The position numbers and the translations under genes are program-made. A stretch of 64,000 nt of DNA from contig CALYLX010000146.1 of assembly GCA_944990035.1 (NCBI GenBank), positions 620,001 to 684,000 of the forward strand, read 5' to 3'. The notes under the pieces were generated by a model. That model was not told where the DNA came from, ran no database searches, and saw only the letters and a list, made by a program, of their open reading frames with translations. This document shows, one piece after another, positions 22,022 through 33,627 of this stretch (its first letter is position 1; each line of letters begins with the position of its first letter). This stretch comes from Clitopilus passeckerianus (taxonomy: Eukaryota > Basidiomycota > Agaricomycetes > Agaricales > Entolomataceae).

Positions 22022-22912
22022 GACGAAGTAAATTACACCAAACTATCTGATGGTTTGCTTAAATCTTAGACATAATGAACATTAGCAAGCTACCAGATTG
22101 GATCTAATCTTGGACACCCCTAAAACATAAATCGCGACAACAGGGAACGCTGGTCTCCTCCCCCTCGCTTCTAGTCTGTAGCTGCGGTGCATCAGGAAAA
22201 CTTGAAAAAGTGCGCGCTATAGTGCGACACTTCGGCGTTCTGAGGGTGGGCACAGCCACAATGTTTCGGAGAGATACAAATTGATGCCAGGAACCTCCTC
22301 TCCGCCTGGGCTGACGTCGACTCTACGATGCATGACCCCTTGATGATCTCAAAGCTCTGAGATGAACGACACATGCCTTGGAGAGGCATTTACGTGGCTT
22401 GGTACGAATCACCCCGGAAATGGCGATTAGGCTTAGTTCTTTGGGTAATTGTGAGCATCTCTGAGATCGGAAATTCCTCTTACGGTGGAAAGAACATGCC
22501 AAGATTCCGCATCGTTGTGAATCAACAAAAGAACTGCACGTACCCTTCTGGCGCCGGAATATTGTTCTCTTGGGAAACCGGCCAAAGGAACCTGTTAATA
22601 GTTATACCCCTTCCGGCACGTGTTTCCCTCAGAAAAAGGCGGGAAAACCGGTCACTATTTTTGACAGAAACAGTATCTGACGTCAGCAGTGTTATCAGGC
22701 GAATCAATTCCAACAGTTACATAGCATATTGACTTGCTGCGGGGCGCTTGTTACTAATGGGCACACGTACCAGGTCAGCCATCCGACCATCCGGAGGAAG
22801 GACCGCTAGTAATAGAACATATCCCTGTGGAGGTTGACAAACGTTTCAGCGACGTGTTCCTAAATTCCCTTTTCTCCCCATACCCATTCACTTTAGGGGA
22901 ACCTCCTCCATA
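22022..22912. other. Spacer between the two GT8 copies
   Basis: About 890 bases with no recognisable gene. The promoter of GT8 copy 2 must lie here. Confidence 0.4.
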
Positions 22913-24043
22913 ATGGCGTACTCCTTCAGTTCGTTGCCTGGACATTCAAACCCCCAGTTGCAGTCAAACCGACGTCGAAGACTCTGTGGCTTCGCGCTGA
23001 CGGGCGTGGCAGCTTTTTTTCTCCTATGGGCGGGGGTCAAGCTTGCGCTCCCGAAATCACGGTTTAGCTTTCAGAAAAATTACCAGGACTTGTAAGTCAT
23101 CTGGTTGGCTTTGATTTTCCTGATTCTGTACTAAGCATCCATTAGGCGACCCCCGCCTTTGGTCGATGGCGCCTCTCCACCAGCAGACCCAAAAACCACC
23201 GCCGTGGTTTCTACGCTCTACACCGACTCCTACGTCTTCGGCGCCGCAGTCCTTGGATACTCGATACGAAAACACAACGTGACCTCCCGACTCCTGCTAC
23301 CCTACCTCGACGGAAGAATATCTGATGAGGCCCTTTGTATCGCCCGAACCGCCGGGTGGGAACCCATGGTCGTTCCGCGTATACCACCACCACACAACGG
23401 CGAAGGCATATACTACCGATTCGCAGACCAGTATACCAAGCTCAATATATGGGCGTTAGACAAGCTAGGAATCGAGAAAGCGGTCTACCTTGACTCCGAC
23501 ACCCTCGTTCGCAGGAATTTCAACGAGCTGTTCGACCTGCCGTATAATTTCGCCGCCGTCCCAGATGTGTATGGCGACCGACGAGCTTTCACTGTTGATT
23601 TCAACGCCGGTGTCCTCGCGTTCCAACCATCATCCACCCTTCTGGAGCATATGAAGAACATGCTCGAAGAAGCTGTCTATCCCCTGGACCAAGCGGAGCA
23701 GTCTTTCTTGAACCTGTTTTTTGCGGCGAATGCTGTGCGACTCCCATACGCATATAACTCTAACCTCGCCATCAAGAAAGTAAGCCCATCACTTTGGGCG
23801 GGAATGAAAGACGAGATGCGGATAGTGCACTATACTCTAACGAAGCCATTCGTCGGGGAGCATGGCCATGGTAGTGCAGTCATTCCTAGCGAAGCAGAGC
23901 TACGAGAAACGCTTCGGGAGGCTTCCCAGCGGGACGGCGGTTTCTTTTCGGAGGAGGTGGAATGGTGGCAGAGCGTGTATGAAGAGATGATGGGAGAGCT
24001 GAGAGGAGAGATCGAGGCATGTCGGAAACCAAAGCGGAATTAG
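22913..24043 (+). CDS. GT8 family glycosyltransferase, type II membrane protein (358 aa)
   Basis: Two exons, 22913-23091 and 23146-24043, join in frame from MAYSFSSLPGH to RKPKRN. A basic patch (NRRRRLCGF) and a single hydrophobic segment at about residues 25-45 predict a type II anchor with the catalytic part in the Golgi/ER lumen. GT8 features are VVSTLYTDSYVFGAAVL near the start of the domain, KLNIWALDKLGIEKAVYLDSDTLV (DxD metal-binding motif) and FNAGVLAFQPS. DQAEQSFLNLFF and IVHYT also match; the family has the same layout as glycogenin. The reaction is transfer of a sugar from a nucleotide sugar with retention of configuration; donor and acceptor are unknown. It is a tandem duplicate of the broken copy 0.9 kb upstream, and the intron position is identical. 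Confidence 0.88.
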
Positions 24044-24203
24044 ATGGCTTTCTCCGGTGCACAACTTTTAGCAGAGCTAATTTGATAGATTGGAAACATG
24101 GCCAATATAAGGTGATGACTTGTATTGAATATGCAGTGATTACAATTGCTAGGGTACAAGAATGCAGGTGTCGTTAAAAGTGCGCATACAGTAAGAGGAA
24201 ACA

Positions 24204-25093
24204 TCAATCCTCAGCTTCGGCCTTTATCTCGTCATTGAGAGCTTCCCCAGACTCTCGGGTACTTGGTTGCAGCTCAGAGCTGGTGTCTATCTCTTCTTTG
24301 ACGTCCACAGGGAATTCTCGGATATCCTCGAAGTATGGGTCTTCGTCGCCATTCACCTGCTCCATCTTGACTTCAGAGTGACCATATGTGAGAGCCTCTC
24401 GAATTTCACCAATCCAGTGAGGGATTCCATCAGTTCCAAATTGCCGAACCAGGATGAAGAGGCGGTAGAAAGCGTAGGCGAACAGAGTGGTCATCGTAAG
24501 GAAAAGAGAGGAAGTGAATGTCGTGAGCAACGTCAGGATAAGAAGCGAGACTAAATGAAGTTAAGCTCAGCCCAGCCTACGAGGTGATTTGGAATCGAAA
24601 CATACGCAAGCTAAAAATCACAGCGACCGAAGCGAGAAAGGCAAATGACAGCGCAGCAACAGAGAATGAGACGACAGCAAACAATGCAAATGCGCTATTT
24701 GAAGGAGTTAGCATAGTTCGATAGACAAACAAAAATTGGAGGTAACTTACATGAAAGCAACAACAGGCAAGAAACTCAGAAGGGAGAATATGGCGATGAA
24801 TGTCTGAGGCACAAAATCATTGAGAATCTGTGGGGGCCAATCTGTGGACCTAACTTACTGCAGCTATTGGACGCTCGTCAAAGAAGGCTTGGGATGTTGC
24901 AAGTGCTGGACGGGCAAAGGATCTCTCAAATCTGCATTCCGACATAATCTTGTTAGTTCTTTCTGGTTACTTGACCAAGGGAAGTGGGTCCTGACTCGTC
25001 TGCATGGGCTTGGACTGCAGACACACTCTTGTTGAAGTAAGAATACAAGTCGTCTTCTTCAACTCTGGGGCCAGTGACGCCGTCGGAAGCCAT
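24204..25093 (-). CDS. Small multi-span membrane protein, promethin/LDAF1-like
   Basis: Start ATG 25093 (MASDGVTGPRVEEDDLYSYF), stop TGA 24204-24206; about five short exons. After an acidic N-terminus comes SFARPALATSQAFFDERP, then four closely spaced hydrophobic segments. Examples are IAIFSLLSFLPVVAFM, AFALFAVVSFSVAALSFAFL and LLILTLLTTFTSSLFLTM. A YAFYRLFILVRQFG amphipathic stretch and an acidic, disordered tail (YFEDIREFPVDVKEEID) follow. The crowded membrane hairpins plus amphipathic end resemble the promethin/LDO family of ER and lipid-droplet proteins that work with seipin. I did not recognise a catalytic motif. The family call is tentative; the membrane topology is clear. Convergent with GT8 copy 2. 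Confidence 0.6.
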
Positions 25094-25347
25094 TGTGCGG
25101 GAGTGCCAGTGGTTGCAGACGAAAACCAGAAGGGTTCAAGGAATGCTTCCGCTTCAGACGCGTTGTGTCACATCTCCATTCGGAGCTGTCACGCCTTTGA
25201 CGCCAAACTTGACCAAATAAACTCTTCTGGCAAGTCGAAATTGTGGCGACTCGCCGTCGGGCAGGCTTACTACCAAGCCTCTGTATTGGCCTGACATTGC
25301 AGACAGATTGATCCAGACGGGATGAATGTTTGTATTACATAGTTATT

Positions 25348-27070
25348 ATGCGCTACTATTACTCAAAAATATGCTTACAGAACCAGATTCTACATGATAC
25401 TCTCGATGCTGGGCAACAACTGGAGAAAGACATACGTCAAGCCAGCAGCTTGCTTCTCGACGCGCAGAAACTCATTCAGAACGTCGTCAGTGCTATACCA
25501 CTGGAGATAAAACAGACCCATGATACTCTCCTCCCCGAACAAGATGTCTTAGTAAACAGCGCCATAGCCATGCAGGAGCGTAACGTCCGACTGTTAGAGG
25601 TCCAGAGCGGTTTAGTTCAGAGCTTGACTATGCTCATACCTTCAGCAACAGCCAAATGCACCGCACACATTAAGTGCCTTCAGAGTCTTCGATCATCCTG
25701 GAAAACTCTGCCTGACGAATTATGGTCGCAGATCTTTCTCATCGCAGCTGGAGACGATACGCTCCAACTACCTCCAAGCAACAAAATGCAGGCCCCCTGG
25801 TCTCTTCTTGAAGTTGTTATCGCTGGAGACAAATTACTTTGAACCAACCACGCCTGTGGAATAACGTGACCATAAAGACGACTCAGAAGCTCTTCGAACA
25901 TATCCAATTCGCACAAAACGTGCTTCAGCGAAGCCAGAATCTCCCGCTCACGCTTAAATACGAAGGCGTTGGATACCGCGCCGCTCGTTTACCAACAATG
26001 GCTAATAACCGTGCATTCATATCAGGCCTATTTGTACCACTCTCACAGCGGCTCGTCTCCATCAATCTCATCGTTTTTGTGGCAAATCCATGCTGAATAT
26101 TCCCCATATCCTCCCGAAATCATTTCTACCCCTCCTCCAGAATATTGATATTGAGATTCAACCTCTCACCAAAGGGACAGCATCAACCAAGGTACCTTGG
26201 GCGGTGCTCAACAGATTTCTGACCTCATCACACCTCAAGCGCGTAAATATTGCTGCTGTGGATACGTCGACGCGCGGAGAGGCCCATTCGCTAGGTGGTC
26301 CAGGAAACGGATCTATCCCATTTTCTTTTCCTCTGAATCTGGGTGTTATGTGGCAGAACCTCAGCACGCTCTCCATTCAACGCATCCCTCTCCTTTTGTC
26401 CACAGTGTACGACCTCCTCGCAGACCACTGCTCCATTCTCGAAGAACTGACAGTTGAAATATCGCTGGCAGAGCCTGAGGAAGCCACTATGATTATCTGC
26501 TCTTCAATGCAGACTCTGCCCCGAATGAAAAAGCTCGAGCTATCCGGCTGGCCACTGCCTCTTCTCGAGGCCATCACGACTCCGAACCTTCTTCATTTCT
26601 CCTTAGGCGGCATGGATTTTGACGACACCGTAGTGGTGTTAGAAGACGAGGTGCCGGAATTTGCCGAGTTCTTTCGTCGTTCTTCCCCTCCAATCACCTT
26701 CATGGTCCTTGATGCTTTCCCTGACACAATCGATCTTACGCCAGTCCTCGAGATGTGCCCGACTTTTGGAGAATTGTGGATGAGGGAGGTACTATTCCCT
26801 ACCGCTGCTATGCTTCATTTCACTACTAGCAAGCGATGGCCCAAAGAACTCTTTTGCAAGGTGCAAGCAGACGATCTGTTAAGCTTCAAAGACGCCCTCC
26901 AAGAATACGCGGAATACCTATCTGCGTCAGATAATGCAAACAAGAGTACCGCATTATATACAGAGCTCGAGATTGTCAATATCTCCCCTTCCCAACAACA
27001 TCTCGCCGCCGAACTAGAGGAACAACTCAAGCAGTTGTATGAAGCCAGCGGATGGACCCCCGAATTTTGA
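25348..27070 (+). pseudogene. F-box/LRR protein copy C, two frameshifts
   Basis: A coiled-coil start (TLDAGQQLEKDIRQASSLLLDAQKL) leads to the F-box opening LQSLRSSWKTLPDELWSQIF and WSLLEV. The expected continuation CNRWRQITLNQPRLWNNV sits in another frame: one base is missing near 25812-25820. A second frame change near 26085-26095 precedes the long final part (PKSFLPLLQNIDIE... to YEASGWTPEF, TGA 27070), which reads openly for 326 codons as LRR-like text. Without these lesions the protein would be about 560 residues. The neighbouring copy D (27632-29591) shows the same order and different lesions. The intact ancestor would be an SCF ubiquitin-ligase adaptor. A sequencing error is possible for each single site. 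Confidence 0.65.
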
Positions 27071-27631
27071 TTGCTGGAAATTTCTGAGAGTCGTTGGGAG
27101 AGGTATCTCGAGTATCCGTAGTAGCGCACATATATCAGCGATTATACCATGCCATTGTGGTCCAATCATTCATACAATTCATCACAAGATTTACTCGTGC
27201 TTACCAGGTTAATCATAACTACGCCCTGACCATGAGATACTCTCAATTGTCAGCAATGGCATGAAGCCTTTGTCCCAAACCTTGAGTACTTAGCAGTGCT
27301 TTAAAGTCAAACATTGTTATGCACAGCCCAGAACGGCCAACGTCGAAATCGCAGAATGTACCTTTTGGAATCAATATCCGGTTGGAGCCGAGCACTCAGA
27401 GAAGCATCGTGGCTCTAACCAACACGCGGTCAACTCAAGGCTATCTAGACTGCATATCTCGCAGCCTCCTCAGCTCTTTCTGCCAGCTATCATCGTATTC
27501 TACAGCAAATATGTTGAACTGTCTTCAGAAAGGATGCAGGTTGGGCTCAAAATCTCCCTGGAATCTTCTCCAATCGCTCAGGAGTCTATATTTATTAGAC
27601 TCCGCAAACTATTCTCGGCGCCTTTCCCCAG
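27071..27631. other. Spacer between F-box copies C and D
   Basis: Probably decayed 5' part of copy D. A 105-codon open frame (27319-27636) overlaps it but matches nothing I know. Possible acceptor site (ttccccag) at 27630. Confidence 0.35.
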
Positions 27632-29591
27632 GATAGTGCCCAACAACTAGAGCAAGATCTCAATCGAGCAAACAGCCTGCTTCTGGAGGCACATCAGATC
27701 ATCGAGAGGACTGTCAAAAGCCTACCGTCAAAGAAAAACAAGGTTCGCACCAACGCTGAACTCTCTCCAGGAGAAGAGGTCAAAGTTGTGAAGGATGTGA
27801 CGGCACTTGAGCGTAGCGTCCAGCTGCTGGACGACCAAAAGGCCCTGGCCCATAACCTCAATAGCCTCTTCCCTTCGGGAAAGTCCCGTTGCACATTCCA
27901 CATCGAACGCCTTCAAACTCTTAGTTCGCGGTGGAAAACACTTCCAGACGATATATGGTCACAAATTTTCATTGCTTCGCTAAGCGGGGAACCTATACTA
28001 CTCCCTCCTCGACATCGACGCCTCCGGACGGAGGAAATAGGAAGCAGTGGCAAGGAGGCCTCGAATGGGAAGGAGACCCCATGGAGTTTGCTGGAGGTTT
28101 GCAATCGGTGGCGGCAGATCGCACTGACTGCACCACGTCTACGGAACAATGTCATAGTCGATACGAGTCGCATGCTCCTTGCAAGCCCTCAATTGGTCGA
28201 ACTCGCGCAGAACGTGCTCAGACGCTCCAAAGTCCTCCCAATCAGCCTGGCACAATTGACCTTTGGGGCTAGGAGATACGTACCCTCTCCCCGAGTGACC
28301 ATGGTGGACAACAGTGCTTTCATAAATGACCTGTTAACACCCTTCTCCTCCCAAATCATAGCCACGCATGCGACCGTTTATCATGAAGCTATCCCTCTAG
28401 CACCGAACCCACAGTCCCTGAGGGATACCTCCCCCTCCTACAGGTCGTAGTGATTGATATAACACCAGTCAAGGGAGCACCATGGGCCATGGTACCTTGG
28501 ACTCTAGTTGCTAGATTTCCTACTTCATCACATTTGAGGCGCGTTGAAATTAATGCAACAGACGTAGCTGCGTACCCATTAGGACCCCCAGGGGGACCTT
28601 TCGTCCCATTATCCTGGCCATTAACTTTGAATCCCGCCTGGGCCGGCCTCACATCCCTAATTATCCGGCATATCGACATCCTTCCGATAATTGTATACGA
28701 GATTCTCGTACATCATTGCCCTGTCCTGCAAGGATTAACTGCCCATGTCTGGTCAACAGGGAGTTTGAGCCTCTTGGCGTCACAGCAGAGACCTTGCCCT
28801 ACCTCAGAAGGCTACAACTATCGGGAGATCCCCTTCCAATCTTAGAGGCTCTGAAAATGCCCAACCTCCAGGAATTGGCAGTGGGAACTCCCAATAGTTT
28901 GATAACAATACCCCACGAACATATCCACATTTTTTATGATTTCCTTCGGCGTTCATCACCTCCACTCACCGCCATTGTGCTTAACATGCAACCTCGGGAT
29001 ACTAATATCCTGCCGATCGTTGAGATATGTCCTAGAATCGAACACCTCAACCTCCCTCACATACTGCTGCCCGGAGCCAGCATGCAACATCTTATTAAAA
29101 GGAAGCATTGGCCCACAACGCTATATTGTACAATTCTAGCAGAGGATATGGACACATTTCGAGACATGGTCGAGGAATATGCCGTATATCTTGCCAGTTC
29201 AGAAACCCCAGGAGCCGAGAAGAAGCTATTCGCTCAACTGGATGTCCTTGTTACCTCCCTTGAACAAGAAAACTACGCCTTTGAACTTCAGAGGTCGTTG
29301 AAGTCGAAGTACAAAGGGAAACGTTGGACCTTCGGGTTCTCATGCACGGATATCACACCAGTAGCATTGGTGCCAACAGTAGGTATTAGTAGACTACTGT
29401 TCACATACCTGGTTTATGTTATCTCGAGTAAATCTAGGCTCATGTCGGGTGCTGAGGAAGGCTGTATCTCAAATGTCAGACTAATCAACGAAGTTCGAGC
29501 ATTGTTAAGGATTTTTGGGAGGGTGGTACGATATTCAAAAGCAAAAGGATACAGTTCGAGAAATGACGCGGATTGGAAAGGACGACATTAG
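27632..29591 (+). pseudogene. F-box/LRR protein copy D, two frameshifts and lost stop
   Basis: Paralog of copy C: SAQQLEQDLNRANSLLLEAHQ coiled-coil, RLQTLSSRWKTLPDDIWSQIF, WSLLEVCNRWRQIALTAPRLRNN, AQNVLRRSKVLPISL. The frame is lost between about 28390 and 28425 (YLPLLQVVVIDITPV moves to another frame). It is lost again near 28745-28765, before REFEPLGVTAETLPYL. At the position of copy C's final TGA the sequence reads TCA (WTFGFSC), so the last frame runs on for about 80 codons of unrelated text into the region next to the hydrolase array. The combination of frame changes and a lost stop argues for true decay and not only base-call error. Confidence 0.65.
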
Positions 29592-29601
29592 CATGAGACA
29601 T

Positions 29602-31291
29602 TTATTCCAAGCCCTTATAGACCATGGATTGAACTTCGTCGAAGACGCGAATAACCTGCATCTGCGGCGGTGGTGCCAACTGGCTTCCGGCGAATCCAGC
29701 GACCCCCGTTTGCGGATCCAAGAAATGGAATGTGCCGGACCATCCACCCCTAAGACAGAAGGGATAAATCAGTACTCGCCCCCACTTGTACAAGGATTCC
29801 AAACGTACACCATCCGGAGCCTGCCTTTCTTTTGCCTGGGCCACCATCCTTCGTCTGCACCGCAAGTCCAAGGCCGAATTGCAGACCAGAGCTGAAGAAC
29901 ATCCGGTCCAAAGCTTTTGCTCCTTCATCGGAAAGCGAAGGTTCGAACAGACGTTTCAAAGAGGCGGGAGTCAGGATAGGCCTGCTGGCTTTACCGTCTA
30001 GTTTGCTCTGTCAGTGGCGCATTTCAAGTAGCCCGCCAAAGACTTGTCCATACCTAAGATTTGTAGGAGGTGGCGAAGGAGGGCCAGATAATCCCTCGCA
30101 GTACTAAAAGGCCGTCTCCTCCGAAGCGTATGTGAACTGGTTCGAACATCCATTGGATCAGCTAAAGGTGGCAGCTTCCAGGTTTCGGGGAAAATCTCAC
30201 CATCCTCAGGGTTCCACTCAGTAATAGGAAAATGCTTCGTTTGGTCTAGAGGTACATTTTCTCCTTCTGGGGTCCGCAGGCAGAGAGTGACGAGTCGGGA
30301 CTTCAGGTCTGGCGTGAGATAGAACGAGGTCGAGTTCATTCCAAGGTGGGAGAAGATATGTTCCTTGCTAACGGGATGACGGAAGGTTCAGTAGCTTCAC
30401 GAGGGAAATGCATGGCCACATACAAATAATCCTCCAAGGTTTGCCCAGTTACTCGTTCAACAATAAATCCGAGTACATCGGTAGAGTAACCATATGCAAC
30501 TGCGGAAGAGAACGTCAATATTCAACGTGATGTCAGCCAGTTATTTTGGGATACTCACAGCTTGTACCAGGCTCGAACTGTAAGGGAACGCCAGGAAGTC
30601 CGGCCTAGGATACGATGGTCAACAGATGATACTAGCAAAATGTCTGAGTTCAGTTGCAGACCTTGAGGATTTCGAACCAATGTCCAATCGGGTCATTCTT
30701 GTCATGCTTTGACGTATACGGTAATCCTGGTTGATCTTCCTTTCCTTTGATTTCTTCATAAAATAGACCGCTCGTGTGATTGAGAAGATGGCGAATCAGG
30801 ATGTGTGCCTTCGCCACAGTGTAGGTGACAGGCTGAGAGCCGAACTTAGTATGGTCATCGAGGACAACAGCATGGGTGAGTTCCGGTACGATGTCGGCCG
30901 CTTGGGTGTCAAGTGTCAATTTCCCTGCTTCAATGAGCTGAAATACGGCGATCTTGCAGCATGCGTTGTCTGATCATGGTGGTTCTCAATGAAGTTAGAT
31001 AGACACCTACTGATGTGATCATCTTAGTCTGACTGCAGAGCCAAAGTATGGAATCGGGCCCAATGGGAGGGCTTTCAGCATCTTCGGGATCTTGAAGGCC
31101 GTAATATGAGCAGAAAAGTTCTTCGTCGGCTGATGTTGCGCCATAGATCAACGCAGGAGCCTTCTTGGACTTGACTGCTTCGGTCTTGATATTGTAGGGT
31201 TGATGGAATGAGTCTTCTAGTCGCACAATCACGGCCAACTTACAAGGGTAGCTTGTGTACTCTCTACTGCTTGGGGTGAAAGGGATACCAT
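29602..31291 (-). pseudogene. Beta-lactamase-type serine hydrolase 2, small deletions
   Basis: Starts MVSLSPQAVESTQ (ATG 31291) and ends VYKGLE (TAA 29602-29604), with the same exon layout as its paralogs. SQTK (SxxK), HLLNHTSGLFYE, PGTSFAYGYSTD, LTPDLKSRL, QFGLGLAVQTKDGGPGKRKAGSGWC and GGWSGTFHFLDPQTG are all present. Two bases seem to be missing near 30343-30351 (KEHIFS-LGMNST), unless a shifted acceptor is used. One base is missing near 30106-30109: the segment VHIRFGGDGLFSTARDYL is broken because CTTTTCAG became CTTTTAG. With both, no full-length product is expected. It is the most divergent array member apart from copy 6 and the last gene of the minus-strand array. Confidence 0.7.
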
Positions 31292-31517
31292 GGCGAACCG
31301 AATAATCGATAGAGAAACCAAGGTTTTGGCCTTTTAAGTACCTATGATTGTATCGGTCCCGAACCCATCTTGGCCAAATCATGCAACTGATCATGATATT
31401 CATCTACAGTACAGGTCACTGGTGAGTGATATTTATAACGAAGCAATTCGAGGGAGTCAGCTGGCGATAGCACGCATGCCGGGTCAGGCTTCGGACTGCT
31501 ACCCTCCAACTACGACA

Positions 31518-33153
31518 TTAGTTTATGCCAAGTCCGTTGTAGAGAACAGGTTGGAGCTCGTCCCATGTTAGGAGGACTGGAATCTGTGGTGGGGGCGCAA
31601 TCTGGGTGCCTCCGTAAACAGCGACGCCAGACTTAGGGTCTATGTAGTGCATAGTTCCAGCCCAACCACCCCCTAGTGAAGCAAGGTACATGAGTTCCTA
31701 TGATGGTAACGTGCTGCATAAGCTTACAATATCCGGAACCGGCCTTTCTTTTCCCTGGTCCTTGGTCCTTGGTTTCTACCCCTAGACCTAGACCGAACTG
31801 ATGACCAGGGCTTTGGAACATGAGGTCCATTTGCTTCTCGCCTTCAGGGCTCAAAGAATAGTTGCAGGGTTTCTTTCTTGAGAATTGGATTCGATGCAGT
31901 CCCAGCTGAGGAAGAAGCCTGAGACAACGGGGTACGAAGTACCTGTCGATAACTACATACCAAGAATCTGAAGGAGGTGGCGTTGTAGAGAGAGATAATC
32001 CCTCGGGGTACTGAAAAGGGCAGTGCCTCCTAGATGCAAGTGCACTGTGATAGGAGAGCTCAGGAAGCGCAATCTGGATAGTCGAGAGTGACTGACCTTT
32101 CGAGGGGTCGTGCTCCATGAGGGAGAACTGGTCGGCGTAACAAAGAAGCTCTCCGTCGGATCCTCGGTATGTAAGCTTGACCAATCTCTCTTTTAGTTCG
32201 GGGGTAAGATAGAAGGAGGTGGACGTCATTCCAGCGGGTCCAAAGACGTATTTCTTTCTGGAAACGCCATACAGAATTAGTTTATCTGATTCGCTGTGGT
32301 GGAAAGTAATACGCACAAGTGTTCTTCCAAACTTATACCCGTAACTCGTTCCACGATAAACCCAAGCGCGTCGTTCGAGTACCCATAGGCAACTAGGATG
32401 ATTTATTAGTTTCTCGAGGAGAGATAGCATCCATGGCACCATACAGCTTGCTCCAGGTTCACATTGGAGAGGTACTCCCGGGTAATCTCCCTGTTTATGC
32501 ATTTTAGCAAAGTAAAATCCGACCCAACAACCGCCGTCAAACCTGGACAAGTTTCCAGAAGCTGCCAATCGGGTCCTTTGGGTCATGTGGAGAACCGTAG
32601 GGTCGTCCGATGTTAATTTTATTGTTTAGAGGTGAATCGGCATAGAACAGACCACTGGAGTGATTGAAAAGATGTCGAACTAGCATGGGGCTAGATGCAG
32701 GCTTATAGGACGGGTTTTCTGAGTTAGGGTCGTCAACCACGACAGGATTTGCTAGTTCTGGTAGGATATCAGCGACCCTCGTATCGAGGGTTATTTTTCC
32801 TGTTTCGATGGCCTGGAAAGCGGCAATCTGCAATGCCCTCAGTATACACTTTTTGCGAGGAATGGCACAATTGCTTACGGCGGCAAGCATCTTGGTCTGA
32901 CTGCAAACCCAAAGTACAGAATCTGGAGTGATAGATGCTCCATCTGGATCGCCGACGTCCTGGGGACCCGACTGAGCCCAAATGACCTCGCCCTCAGCAG
33001 TTGTTGCACCGTAGATGAGAGCAGGAGCTTTTTTCGACGCGACAGCTGCGTCCTGGAAACAGTTTTGAGTAAACCTCTCGGACGAGATAGTAGTTGCAGG
33101 CGTACAAGTTTGCTTTGGATTGTGTCTCTGGCTTCGGCAGTTAGGGCAACCAT
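31518..33153 (-). pseudogene. Beta-lactamase-type serine hydrolase 3, 11-base deletion
   Basis: ATG 33153 (MVALTAEARDTIQSKL), stop TAA 31518-31520 (YNGLGIN). The exons match copies 4 and 5: SQTK, HLFNHSSGLFY, PGVPLQCEPG, FAYGYSND, KKYVFGPAGMTSTSFYLTPELKERL, GTALFSTPRDYL, GLGLGVETKDQGPGKRKAGSGYC, GGWAGTMHYIDP. In the segment LQLFFEP-SLSPEGE, copies 4 and 5 have 11 more bases. In copy 3 (31849-31857) the coding strand reads TTCTTTGAGCCC directly followed by TGA. This fits slippage between two short direct repeats of TCTTTGAGCCC. The product would stop about two-thirds of the way through. Upstream it carries the same promoter blocks as copies 4 and 5. Confidence 0.75.
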
Positions 33154-33200
33154 GCTGGATTGATACGATTTTGAGAATGAAATTAACAAGACCTCTCTGA

Positions 33201-33338
33201 TTTATAAACGTTTGAAGCCCGTAAGTCGGCCCCGTGAATTACCTAAAATCTGGCTGCGTATCCCAGGCCAACCGGGGTGTTTTATCAGGGATGCGACGTG
33301 GCCTTCCTCAATGGAGACTAAAATGACCACGTTCTTGT
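33201..33338 (-). promoter_or_regulatory. Promoter blocks of hydrolase copy 3
   Basis: Read towards the gene: AGAACGTGG (about 33328-33337), CTCCATTGAGGAA (33304-33316), GGTAATTCACGGGGCC (33228-33243) and TATAAA (33201-33206), 48 bases before ATG. The same order is found before copies 4 and 5. Confidence 0.6.
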
Positions 33339-33627
33339 CGTAAAGGCTGTGGATGTTAGGGTTTGAATACGATGACCGGCAGGCCAAATCACGGATGGCG
33401 CCAGAAGAAAAGCAACAATCAGATGAGCTCGAAAAGTGGTTCGAGAAATGAGTCAATTATTGCATTGGCGATGAGATGGCCGGTCTTTCGGCACATCGAA
33501 GAAAACGTACGATGAAGATCCAGATTATAGCATGTAGAGACACCCGTCAAATGCCAAGATGAGAGAGACTGATAAGGTCAACTTTAATTGTGGCCTCAAC
33601 AGGCCGAACCATATTACAGAACTTCCT

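Noticed and set aside
23159..24043. An internal codon at 23159 as the start of GT8 copy 2
   Set aside because: The codon there is not ATG, and exon 1 with the membrane anchor joins through a clean intron.
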